28,975 bases of DNA, from NCBI GenBank assembly GCA_964369845.1, contig CAYJFJ010000015.1:1-28975 (forward strand), in the 5' to 3' direction. The translations under genes and the position numbers were made by a program. The DNA comes from CAKOSP01 sp964369845. GTDB lineage: Bacteria > Bacillota_I > Bacilli_A > RF39 > UBA660. Under the pieces are notes generated by a model, which was given only the letters and a program-made list of their open reading frames with translations, was not told the origin of the DNA and searched no databases. Shown piece after piece: positions 22,488 to 28,975 of the stretch (position 1 is the stretch's first letter; every line of letters starts with the position of its first letter).

Positions 22488-23831
22488 TTATTTTCCTAAG
22501 CAAAAATTTGAAAAAATGGTATCAACTAACTCGTCATCGTAAAATTCACCAGTTAATTCTCCTAAATATTGCCAAGCGTTTTTAATATCTATTTCAACTA
22601 AATCTATTGGCATATAGTTTTCTTTTCCTAAAAGAGCATTTTCTATTGACTTACTTGCTTTTTTTACTAATTCTATTTGTCTCATGTTACCTAAATATGT
22701 CATATCTTTACTTAAAATTTCTGTTATTTTTAATTTTTCTATTATTTTTTCTTTTAAATTATTAATTCCATTTAATTCTATAGTGTTTCCATAAACTACT
22801 TCTTTATTTTCTATAACCATTTTACTTTCTAAATCACTTTTATTAATAAATATAATAGTTTTTTCTTCATCTGAATTTTTTATCATTTCTTCTTCTTCGT
22901 GAATCATTTTTTCATTATTATTTAATACAATAATAACTAAATCTGCATTTTTTAATGCTATTTTACTTTTTTCAACACCTATTTTTTCTACTACATCTTT
23001 AGTTTCTCTTATCCCAGCAGTATCTATAAAATTTAAATTTATACCATTTAAATTAATTTCTCCTTCTACTATATCTCTAGTAGTTCCTGCTATAGATGTT
23101 ACTATCGCTTTTTCTTCATCTAAAAATGCATTTAATAAACTACTTTTTCCAACGTTTGGTCTTCCTACAATTGCTACATTTATTCCATTTTTAATTATTT
23201 TACCATTTTCTGAATCTTTAACTATATCTTTTAAACTTCTATTTATATCTATTAAATATTTATCCATAAGTTCTTCAGTGACAAATAACTCATCTGTATA
23301 TTCCGGATAATCTATATTTACTTCTATATTACTTATAATTTTTGCAATATTTTCTCTTAAATCGTTAATTTTTTTATATAATCTACCGTTTACTGCATTA
23401 ATAGCCATTTTTCTTGAACTTTCTGACTTAGCATTTATTAAATCATTCACTGCTTCTGCTTTTGTTAAATCTATTCTTCCGTTTAAAAATGCTCTTTTGG
23501 TAAATTCTCCTGGTTCTGCTAATTTAGCACCCTTTTCTAGCAATAATTCTAATATTTTATTAGTAGTTATTATTCCACCATGACAATTTATTTCTATCAT
23601 ATCTTCACAGGTATACGTTTTAGGAGCTTTCATTATCATTAGTAAAACTTCATCTATAATTTCAGAATCTTTTTTTATATACCCATAGTTAATCGTATGA
23701 CTTTCTACTTTTAATAAGTCTTTAGAAAAAACTTCATTTACAATATCTATAGCTCTTTCGCCTGATATTCTTACAATAGATATTGCTCCATTTCCAAGCG
23801 CTGTTGATATTCCAGCTATTGTTTCTTCCAT
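22488..23831 (-). CDS. mnmE: tRNA modification GTPase MnmE
   Basis: MnmE (TrmE) is the GTPase partner of MnmG in wobble-uridine modification. The 447-residue protein has an N-terminal folate-binding domain (about 1-118). A helical domain carries an inserted Ras-like G domain with GRPNVGKS (223-230), DTAGIR (270-275) and NKSD. The essential C-terminal C-x-G-K ends the protein as FCLGK. A GGAGAG ribosome-binding site lies before the ATG. An extended -10 promoter (23874-23882) sits between the jag terminator and mnmE. Confidence 0.97.
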   Translation of the reverse strand: MEETIAGISTALGNGAISIVRISGERAIDIVNEVFSKDLLKVESHTINYGYIKKDSEIIDEVLLMIMKAPKTYTCEDMIEINCHGGIITTNKILELLLEKGAKLAEPGEFTKRAFLNGRIDLTKAEAVNDLINAKSESSRKMAINAVNGRLYKKINDLRENIAKIISNIEVNIDYPEYTDELFVTEELMDKYLIDINRSLKDIVKDSENGKIIKNGINVAIVGRPNVGKSSLLNAFLDEEKAIVTSIAGTTRDIVEGEINLNGINLNFIDTAGIRETKDVVEKIGVEKSKIALKNADLVIIVLNNNEKMIHEEEEMIKNSDEEKTIIFINKSDLESKMVIENKEVVYGNTIELNGINNLKEKIIEKLKITEILSKDMTYLGNMRQIELVKKASKSIENALLGKENYMPIDLVEIDIKNAWQYLGELTGEFYDDELVDTIFSNFCLGK

Positions 23832-23873
23832 ATTACTACTCTCCTTTTTCTATTGTTCCTTCTCTTTTTTCAT

Positions 23874-23882
23874 ATTATAACA
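23874..23882 (-). promoter_or_regulatory. Extended -10 promoter for mnmE
   Basis: The minus strand reads TGT-TATAAT, 42 bases before the mnmE start and just after the jag terminator. No -35 is evident. Confidence 0.5.
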
Positions 23883-23893
23883 CATTTAATATA

Positions 23894-23923
23894 AAGAAAA
23901 AATAGAATAATTTTATTCTATTT
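23894..23923 (-). terminator. Intrinsic terminator of jag
   Basis: An 11-bp AT-rich inverted repeat (23900-23910 with 23913-23923), whose top pairs open to form a loop, is followed by a U-rich tail. The jag TAA (23915-23913) lies at the top of the 5' arm. Confidence 0.75.
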
Positions 23924-24518
23924 CTATAATTAGATTTCTGTTAGGTTCATCACCTTCGCTATGAGTTTTTATTCCTTTAAATTCAGCTAACGAATTGTGC
24001 ATTAATCTTCTTTCATAAGATGTTAAATTTTCTAATATCGCGGAATTTTTTGTTTTTAATACATCCTTTGCAGTTTGCTTTGCTAACTTAATTATTCTGT
24101 TATCTTTCTTTTCTCTGTAATTTTCTACATCTAAATATACTTTGTAATTTAAATCATATTCAGAGTATACTCTTTGAGTAATCATAGTTTCTAATGCTTT
24201 TAAAGTTTGTCCATTTTTTCCTATTAGTAGTGGATTGTTATTAGAAATTAAATTAATTGTAATTCTTTCTTCATTTTTTCTTACTTCTAAAGATATTTCT
24301 AAACCTAAATTTTTTATAATATCTTTCAAATATATTTTAATGTCTTCTAATATATTTTCTTTTAAATAAGCTTCTATTTTTATAGAATCACTTTTTAAAA
24401 ATGATCCTTTAACAACATGCTTTTTGTATAAATAATCATTACTTGTTAACTTTTCTTCTTCTTCTAATTTTGAAATTGCTTCCTCAATCGTTTTTGCTTC
24501 TTTTACTATCTTTTTCAT
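23913..24518 (-). CDS. jag: Jag/KhpB RNA-binding protein
   Basis: Jag (KhpB, SpoIIIJ-associated) is an RNA-binding protein linked to cell elongation and division in Gram-positives. The 201 residues comprise a Jag_N domain (KKIVKEAKTIEEAISKLEEE), a short middle region, a KH domain (LLIGKNGQTLKALETMI) and an R3H domain with ERRLMH near the end. The ATG at 24518 lies inside yidC, overlapping its 3' end by 35 bases, with GAAGG at the right distance, so translation is probably coupled. The rnpA-yidC-jag order is standard. Confidence 0.95.
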   Translation of the reverse strand: MKKIVKEAKTIEEAISKLEEEEKLTSNDYLYKKHVVKGSFLKSDSIKIEAYLKENILEDIKIYLKDIIKNLGLEISLEVRKNEERITINLISNNNPLLIGKNGQTLKALETMITQRVYSEYDLNYKVYLDVENYREKKDNRIIKLAKQTAKDVLKTKNSAILENLTSYERRLMHNSLAEFKGIKTHSEGDEPNRNLIIEIE

Positions 24519-25545
24519 TTTTTTTACCTTCTTTTTTATCTAACTTTTCTTTTATTTTCTCTTTAAGTACTGGTTTGTTTTTATCTTTTTTAGGTTTTCT
24601 TTCTCCTAAATACCATTTAATTAAATAAGTTTGAAGCGCAATAAATGCATATGTTGCTATCCAATAAAAATGCAGTGCTGTTGGGAAATTTATAGATGAT
24701 ATTAAAATAAATACAACCATAATATTTAGCATCATTTTAGTTTGTTTTGCTTGCTCATCTGAAGATGTAGGCATCTGTTTCATAGTATATTTAAATGAGA
24801 AATATGTTGATAATGCTATCATTATTAACAATAAAATGTAAGAATAATTACCATTTTGTATTCCTACCAAAGGAGTAATTCCTAAATCCCATCCGAACAT
24901 AGTTTCTTGGTATATACTAGGTGTTCTATAAATAGCATCTAAAAATGCAAAAAATACTGGTAATTGAATAAAAGCTAAAATACATCCGTTTGCTGGATTA
25001 ACTTTATATTTTTTATAAATCATCATTACTTCTTGGCTTTTTGCCATTTGTGAATCTCTATCTGTTCTATTTTTATATTTTGCATCCAATTTTTTTATTT
25101 CTGGAGCAGCTTTTTTCATATTGTTTGTTTGTCTTGTACTTTTTATTTGTAAAGGAACTAAAATTAATCTTATTAATAATCCTACAATAATAATTGCCAA
25201 TCCTAAGTTAGATACGATGTTACCTACTTTAATAATTGCCCAAGCTGTTGGTTTTACTATTATTAATTGCCATAAAGATTCTGTTTCATTAGACCCTATT
25301 TCAAAATCTTCACATACTGGAAGTTCTTCTAATTTAAAATCTAATTGATCTTCATATTCTTTATATAATTCATATGTTGTTGTACCTTCTACTGGTCTAC
25401 ACAATATATCATTTCTTAATGTTTGCCCTGTTTCAGTATTTTTAATAATATTATCATCTTTATCTACTAAGTAGTCACTTGCACCACATCCAGTTGATAA
25501 TAATATAATTAACGCTGCCAAAACACTTAATTTTTTTAGTCTCAT
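24484..25545 (-). CDS. yidC: Membrane protein insertase YidC (SpoIIIJ type, lipoprotein)
   Basis: YidC inserts membrane proteins alone or with SecYEG; in Bacillus the SpoIIIJ paralogue is also needed for sporulation. The 353-residue protein has a lipoprotein signal with lipobox LSTGC (C20), a short extracellular region, and five membrane spans. Conserved R126 in GLLIRLILVPLQ marks the hydrophilic groove, and a basic Lys-rich tail of about 35 residues could contact the ribosome. The ATG overlaps the rnpA stop by four bases. The extracellular loop has two further cysteines. Confidence 0.95.
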   Translation of the reverse strand: MRLKKLSVLAALIILLSTGCGASDYLVDKDDNIIKNTETGQTLRNDILCRPVEGTTTYELYKEYEDQLDFKLEELPVCEDFEIGSNETESLWQLIIVKPTAWAIIKVGNIVSNLGLAIIIVGLLIRLILVPLQIKSTRQTNNMKKAAPEIKKLDAKYKNRTDRDSQMAKSQEVMMIYKKYKVNPANGCILAFIQLPVFFAFLDAIYRTPSIYQETMFGWDLGITPLVGIQNGNYSYILLLIMIALSTYFSFKYTMKQMPTSSDEQAKQTKMMLNIMVVFILISSINFPTALHFYWIATYAFIALQTYLIKWYLGERKPKKDKNKPVLKEKIKEKLDKKEGKKNEKDSKRSKND

Positions 25546-25868
25546 TTTTCTCCTTTTACTAATTTTATTAAAAACTTTTCTTTTTCTTCAAAGGAAAGCA
25601 TACTACCTTCTCTTTTAATCATTATAATATATTTATGATTATTTTTAAAGATATATTTATTATTATCTATAATATTTCTTAATTGTCTTTTGTTTTTATT
25701 TCTAAATACGGCATTTCCTAGTTTTTTTGAAACTGCCAGACCAAAAAGTGTTTTTTCTTCTTCTATTTCTTTATAAAAGATATTATAGTATTTATTTTTT
25801 AATTTTTTACCACTTTTTATAATATCGTCAAAATCTCTAGCTGTTTTTACTACATCTTTTTTCTTCAT
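25542..25868 (-). CDS. rnpA: Ribonuclease P protein component
   Basis: RnpA is the small basic protein that assists RNase P RNA in 5' maturation of tRNAs. It has 108 residues when started at the ATG at 25868, which has AAGG and TAGGA just upstream. A longer in-frame ORF starting at 25895 would overlap the rpmH terminator and lacks a ribosome-binding site. The RNR signature is present as LGNAVFRNKNKRQLR. The rpmH terminator lies between it and rpmH. Confidence 0.95.
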   Translation of the reverse strand: MKKKDVVKTARDFDDIIKSGKKLKNKYYNIFYKEIEEEKTLFGLAVSKKLGNAVFRNKNKRQLRNIIDNNKYIFKNNHKYIIMIKREGSMLSFEEKEKFLIKLVKGEK

Positions 25869-25880
25869 ATTTCCTACCTT

Positions 25881-25909
25881 AAAAAAAAACCACATTAATT
25901 ATTAATGTG
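25881..25909 (-). terminator. Intrinsic terminator between rpmH and rnpA
   Basis: An inverted repeat CACATTAAT/ATTAATGTG (25891-25899 and 25901-25909), whose central bases form the loop, is followed by nine U residues on the minus strand. The rpmH TAA (25904-25902) is inside the 5' arm, and the rnpA start is only 12 bases beyond the U-tract. Confidence 0.82.
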
Positions 25910-26030
25910 TTAAATTTTTACGACCTTTTTTACGTCTTCTTGAAACTATACCAGTACCTGCTTGTTTTCTAGCAAAGAAACCATGAGTTTTTTTAGTTTT
26001 TCTTTTATTTGGTTGCCAAGTTCTTTTCAT
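25902..26030 (-). CDS. rpmH: 50S ribosomal protein L34
   Basis: This very short 42-residue, highly basic protein reads MKRTWQPNKRKTKKTHGF and then carries the L34 pattern FFARKQAGTGIVSRRRKKGR. A GGAGAG ribosome-binding site lies ten bases before the ATG, and a strong promoter is at 26062-26091. L34 next to rnpA and dnaA is a near-universal bacterial arrangement. Its terminator overlaps the stop codon. Confidence 0.97.
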   Translation of the reverse strand: MKRTWQPNKRKTKKTHGFFARKQAGTGIVSRRRKKGRKNLTH

Positions 26031-26061
26031 AATACTATCTCTCCTTTTTTAATGCTCCACT

Positions 26062-26091
26062 ATTATAATATTATTTTAACTAAAAAGTCAA
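26062..26091 (-). promoter_or_regulatory. Promoter of rpmH
   Basis: The minus strand reads TTGACT, an 18-base spacer and TATAAT, 32 bases before rpmH. A 9-bp inverted repeat (26078-26086 and 26104-26112, 17 bases apart) overlaps the spacer and flanks the -35. Confidence 0.72.
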
Positions 26092-26149
26092 GGATTTCTT
26101 CGTTTTTTAGTTAATTAACCCTATTATATATATATTTATTAATAATTTA

Positions 26150-26211
26150 TGTTGATAACTTTCTATTTTTTTACTATTTTTATTTTATATGTTGATAACT
26201 TTTGTGGATAT
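26150..26211 (-). promoter_or_regulatory. DnaA box cluster 1 (two exact TTATCAACA, one degenerate)
   Basis: TGTTGATAA occurs at 26150-26158 and 26190-26198, and TGTGGATAT at 26203-26211. Written in the TTATCNACA orientation all are on the minus strand. The first two share the longer string ATGTTGATAACTTT. The cluster begins at the end of an all-A/T stretch. Confidence 0.8.
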
Positions 26212-26235
26212 AATCAGTTTTAAATATCTTATTAT

Positions 26236-26242
26236 TTCGACA
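26236..26242 (-). promoter_or_regulatory. Possible Spo0A box in oriC
   Basis: TTCGACA on the plus strand is the exact complement of the 0A-box core TGTCGAA. It lies between DnaA box clusters. Spo0A is known to bind boxes in the Bacillus subtilis origin and restrain initiation at sporulation. Only one copy is seen and spo0A itself is not in the window. Confidence 0.4.
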
Positions 26243-26330
26243 TATTTCTACTTTTTCCACACTATTAACATTAATTAACATTTCTTATTTTTCATACTTT
26301 TATTTATTTGTGAATTTGTTTGTCAAAATT

Positions 26331-26392
26331 TGTTGATAAATGTTGATAACTATGATTTAATAAGTAATTACAAGGCATTGTTATGTTGATAA
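26331..26392 (-). promoter_or_regulatory. DnaA box cluster 2 (three exact TTATCAACA)
   Basis: TGTTGATAA occurs at 26331-26339, 26341-26349 (one base apart, so one helical turn) and 26384-26392. All share one orientation with cluster 1. The last two are followed by AC and T-rich sequence as in the extended repeat. Confidence 0.82.
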
Positions 26393-26486
26393 CTTTGTTA
26401 ATTAAAAAAGTCTTTTATTTTGTACTTTATTTTTTTATGAAAATGTTTTACAATTTAGTTAGATTATTTATTGGTGGGGGTGATTT

Positions 26487-27833
26487 ATGAAAACTAATGA
26501 TATATTCAAATCTTTTTTGTCCGAAATTTCTAATGAATTAGCTCCTAATACCTACAGTATTTGGTTTTCTAAACTTGAACTTGTCTCCATTAAAGAGAAC
26601 ACAGTTAATATAAAAGTACCTATGTATGTTCATAAAACCATGTTAAGTGAGAATTATTATAATTTAATTGAATCTACTTTTCATTCCTTAACTGGTAAAG
26701 AGTATAAATTTAAATTTTTATTAGAAGAAGAAATAGATGATGTTACTGAAATTATTAAAGAACAACCTAAAGAAGTAGATGAAATATGGAATTCTAACTT
26801 ACAAGAAAAATTGGTTTTTGATAATTATATAGTAGGGGATACAAACAGACTTGCTTTTATAGCAGCTAAAGCTGTTGCCGAGGCACCTGGTACTATTCAT
26901 AACCCTTTATTTATATATGGTAGAAGTGGACTTGGTAAAACTCATTTGATGCATGCTGTTGGTAACTATATCTCCAGTAACACAAATAAAAAGGTATTAT
27001 ATACAACAAGTAACGATTTTATGTCTGAATTTACTGGAATAGTTAATGTTGACAAAGGTTCAAATAGTATTAATTATGCAAACAAATTTAAAAATAAATA
27101 CAGAAATGTCGATGTACTGATGATTGATGATATACAATTTTTAGTAGGAGCAGAAAGGACGCAACAAGAATTTTTCCATACTTTTAATGCTCTTCATCAA
27201 CTTAATAAACAAATTATTATTACTAGTGATAGATCTCCTGATGACTTGAAGAAGATAGAAGAAAGACTTAGAAGTAGGTTTAAGTGGGGACTTCCAGTCG
27301 ACGTTTATCCTCCTGACTTTAATTTAAGATGTGAAATTATAAAAGAAAAACTTAAAAACAGTACAATCGAAAAGAAAATTAATAAAGATGTTATAGAATA
27401 TATAGCAAATAGTTGTCCTAATGATGTTAGACATATCGAGGGAACTCTTAATAGACTTAGAGCTTATACAGCTATGATGATTCCTACTAAAATAAATTTA
27501 GAATTTGCTATAGAAGCTTTAAAAGATTATGTTAATACTAATGTATATTCAGATAATTCTATTGCTAATATTCAACAAATTGTCGCTGAATACTTTAAAA
27601 TAACAGTAGACGATATGAAAAGTAAAAAAAGAAATAGTAAAGTCATAAGACCTAGACATGTTGCTATGTATCTCTGTAGGACTGAAACTGATGAAAATTT
27701 ATCTAAAATAGGTTTAGATTTTGGCGGTAGAGATCACTCGACAGTTATAGCAGCTTGTGATAAAATAAAAAATGATTTAGTAAACGATTCAAATCTTGAT
27801 AACATGTTGAAAGAAATCAAAGAAAAGTTATAA
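26487..27833 (+). CDS. dnaA: Chromosomal replication initiator protein DnaA
   Basis: DnaA is the AAA+ initiator that binds DnaA boxes and opens the origin. This 448-residue protein has domain I (about 1-80), a short acidic linker, and an AAA+ core with Walker A GRSGLGKT (145-152) and Walker B VLMIDDIQF (210-218). Its arginine-rich EERLRSRFKWGL follows, then domain IV with RPRHVAMYLCR and GGRDHSTVIAACDKI. The DNA-contact tetrad reads DHST where Escherichia coli and Bacillus have DHTT. GGGGGTG lies before the ATG. DnaA-box sequences flank it on both sides, so autoregulation is likely. Confidence 0.98.
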   Translation: MKTNDIFKSFLSEISNELAPNTYSIWFSKLELVSIKENTVNIKVPMYVHKTMLSENYYNLIESTFHSLTGKEYKFKFLLEEEIDDVTEIIKEQPKEVDEIWNSNLQEKLVFDNYIVGDTNRLAFIAAKAVAEAPGTIHNPLFIYGRSGLGKTHLMHAVGNYISSNTNKKVLYTTSNDFMSEFTGIVNVDKGSNSINYANKFKNKYRNVDVLMIDDIQFLVGAERTQQEFFHTFNALHQLNKQIIITSDRSPDDLKKIEERLRSRFKWGLPVDVYPPDFNLRCEIIKEKLKNSTIEKKINKDVIEYIANSCPNDVRHIEGTLNRLRAYTAMMIPTKINLEFAIEALKDYVNTNVYSDNSIANIQQIVAEYFKITVDDMKSKKRNSKVIRPRHVAMYLCRTETDENLSKIGLDFGGRDHSTVIAACDKIKNDLVNDSNLDNMLKEIKEKL

Positions 27834-27836
27834 AAA

Positions 27837-27904
27837 TGTGGATAACTTTTACTCTCAAAACCTTTTTTTATAAGGCTTTCAAAGAGTTATTAACATTATC
27901 AACA
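27837..27904 (+). promoter_or_regulatory. DnaA box cluster 3 in the dnaA-dnaN gap
   Basis: TGTGGATAA (27837-27845, exact consensus, minus orientation) starts three bases after the dnaA stop. TTATTAACA (27887-27895) and TTATCAACA (27896-27904) abut head-to-tail on the plus strand and lead into an all-A/T run. Between them an imperfect, bulged inverted repeat (27851-27887) could form a hairpin without a U-tract. Confidence 0.8.
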
Positions 27905-27936
27905 TTATTATTATAAATATAATAAATAATATAAAA
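27905..27936. other. Candidate DNA unwinding element
   Basis: Thirty-two consecutive bases without any G or C directly follow two abutting DnaA boxes and precede the dnaN ribosome-binding site. The geometry resembles the Bacillus subtilis unwinding region, which is also between dnaA and dnaN. The call rests on position and composition only. Confidence 0.6.
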
Positions 27937-27952
27937 GAAAGAAGGTAAGAAA

Positions 27953-28975
27953 ATGAAATTTTCAATTGAAAAAAATATTATATTAAATGCACTAACAAAT
28001 GTTACAAAAGCTTTATCTCAAAAAGTAACTATACCAGTTTTAAATGGTATTAAGTTTGAACTTGATAAAGATGGATTAACTTTAATAGGAAGTGATTCTG
28101 AATTAACTATTAAAGTAGTTATACCTGAAGTAGAAATTAAAAATATAGAAAATAGGGGAGTTGCAATAATTCAAAGTAAATCTATTTTAGATTTAATTAG
28201 GAAAATGCCAAGTGATGTTATTAACTTTGAAGCAAATGAAACTAGAGTTAAAATATTTACTAATACAAATGAGTATAATCTTAATTGTTATAATGTAGCT
28301 GATTATCCTAATTTTAAATTAGAGACTAGTAAATTAAATATTACATTATCTTCAGCTGATTTAAAACATACTATTGATCAAACTTCTTATGCTATGTCTA
28401 CACAAGAGTTAAGACCTCTACTAACAGGATTAAATTTTAAAGTTAATGGAAATATTTTAGAGTGTATTACTACAGATAGTTATAGATTAGCTAAAAAATC
28501 TATGACTATTAATACTACTCTTGCTGAGGAAGTAAATATAGTTATTCCTGGAAGAACTATAATTGAGTTATCTAAAATAATAGATGATAGTGAAGAAGAA
28601 ATATCTATTAACATATTTAATAACAAAATTTTATTTATATATAAAAATATGTTTATTCAAAGTAATTTACTAAGCGGGAATTATCCTCAAACTTCTCATT
28701 TTATACCTAATGATTTTGCTTATATGATTAATTTAGATCTAAGAATATTTTATGATGGAGTTGATAGAGCTTCTTTACTTGCTACTAATAAAGATAAAAA
28801 CATTATAAAATTAAACATTAAAGATAAAGAAATGTTAATAACTTCTAGCACTAATGAACTTGGTAAAGCAGAAGAAAAAATAGAAATTGACAGTAATAAA
28901 GTTGATAAAATAGAAATTGCTATTAGTTCTAAGTATTTAATGGATGCTTTAAAAGTTATTAAAGATGATAATATT
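27953..28975 (+). CDS. dnaN: DNA polymerase III beta subunit (sliding clamp), 341 residues, runs off right edge
   Basis: The beta clamp encircles DNA and tethers the replicative polymerase. The reading frame opens at ATG 27953 (MKFSIEKNIILNALTNVTKALSQK) with GAAGG upstream and is uninterrupted to the window end. Clamp segments are visible: IPVLNGIKFE, LTLIGSDSELTI, YAMSTQELRPLLTGLNF, and the SYRLAKKS strand in domain II, with domain III beginning near SGNYPQTSHFIP. About 25-35 residues are probably missing at the C-terminus. It follows dnaA in the usual order. Confidence 0.96.
   Translation, partial: MKFSIEKNIILNALTNVTKALSQKVTIPVLNGIKFELDKDGLTLIGSDSELTIKVVIPEVEIKNIENRGVAIIQSKSILDLIRKMPSDVINFEANETRVKIFTNTNEYNLNCYNVADYPNFKLETSKLNITLSSADLKHTIDQTSYAMSTQELRPLLTGLNFKVNGNILECITTDSYRLAKKSMTINTTLAEEVNIVIPGRTIIELSKIIDDSEEEISINIFNNKILFIYKNMFIQSNLLSGNYPQTSHFIPNDFAYMINLDLRIFYDGVDRASLLATNKDKNIIKLNIKDKEMLITSSTNELGKAEEKIEIDSNKVDKIEIAISSKYLMDALKVIKDDNI

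Larger units (their letters stand above)
26031..26486. other. Upstream part of the chromosomal origin (oriC), rpmH-dnaA intergenic region
   Basis: This 456-bp gap between divergent rpmH and dnaA has no gene. It holds the rpmH promoter and an all-A/T stretch (26122-26150). Five exact TGTTGATAA repeats (TTATCAACA DnaA boxes, all in one orientation) start at 26150, 26190, 26331, 26341 and 26384. Near-boxes TGTGGATAT (26203) and TTTTCCACA (26253), and a Spo0A-box heptamer (26236), complete it. A GGGGGTG ribosome-binding site precedes dnaA, but no clear dnaA promoter is seen. With the dnaA-dnaN gap it forms a bipartite origin as in Bacillus. Confidence 0.88.

Noticed and set aside
22456..22490. 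Terminator at the end of mnmE
   Set aside because: The AT-rich partial repeat has mismatches and too tight a loop. Read-through into the BI-1 gene seems more likely.
1..28975. Mollicute genetic code (TGA read as Trp)
   Set aside because: agrA, agrC and mntP end in TGA at positions that fit family lengths and gene overlaps, and coding regions use TGG for Trp. Standard code 11 fits.
1..28975. tRNA, rRNA, CRISPR, insertion sequence or prophage content
   Set aside because: Gaps between genes are short and none shows cloverleaf, direct-repeat array, transposase or phage-like sequence. The only long gene-free stretch is the origin.

Overview
The window is a piece of a very AT-rich, spore-former-type Bacilli (Firmicutes/Bacillota) chromosome that spans the replication origin. 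Evidence: the origin cluster reads mnmE-jag-yidC-rnpA-rpmH / oriC / dnaA-dnaN; spoIIQ, spoIID and spoIIR are present together with rpoE (delta), an Noc-type ParB, an agr locus, and Mn-efflux and L31 genes in a Bacillus-like order. murA and a class A penicillin-binding protein show that the cell has peptidoglycan. TGA is a normal stop (agrA, agrC and mntP end in it), so this is not a code-4 mollicute. An uncultured, reduced gut Bacilli lineage (RF39-like) would fit, but that assignment is inference.

Layout. 1-1.9 kb: start of secA, long-form hpf and a cold-shock protein, all on the minus strand. 2.2-4.9 kb: an agr quorum-sensing locus split into two convergent halves, agrB-agrD on plus and agrA-agrC on minus, meeting at a bidirectional terminator. 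5.0-7.8 kb: rpiB, a DUF1146 protein, spoIID, spoIIQ and an unknown gene. 7.9-11.6 kb: rpmE, an M18 aminopeptidase, a degenerate SGNH-like protein and murA. 11.6-15.4 kb: a DUF1934-like gene with rpoE, then prfA, prmC, spoIIR, mntP. 15.5-17.5 kb: a class A PBP, which with agrBD is the only plus-strand coding left of the origin. 17.5-26.0 kb: noc, rsmG, mnmG, an AIM24-family protein, a Bax-inhibitor-1 protein, mnmE, jag, yidC, rnpA, rpmH. 26.03-27.95 kb: a bipartite origin flanking dnaA, then dnaN running off the right end. Nearly all genes left of oriC are on minus and those right of it on plus, so they are co-directional with replication; agrBD and the PBP gene are head-on.

How they work together. 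The right half holds replication initiation (DnaA, clamp), nucleoid occlusion, tRNA U34 modification, RNase P and membrane-protein insertion. The left half holds engulfment and forespore-mother-cell signalling genes (SpoIIR, SpoIID, SpoIIQ) mixed with translation genes (RF1 and its methylase, L31, HPF) and a quorum-sensing system.

Main points for a second look: (1) an AgrD-like 34-residue peptide whose predicted signal segment has no cysteine, with proline at the thiolactone position; (2) all twelve strong intrinsic terminators overlap a stop codon of the gene they terminate, four of them between genes with little or no room for a new promoter; (3) the origin mostly uses TTATCAACA boxes embedded in a longer repeat, with an exact Spo0A-box heptamer among them; (4) an Noc-like protein that cannot carry the usual N-terminal membrane helix; (5) a SpoIIQ whose LytM domain has lost the metal ligands. 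No RNA genes, insertion sequences, CRISPR arrays or prophage were seen.
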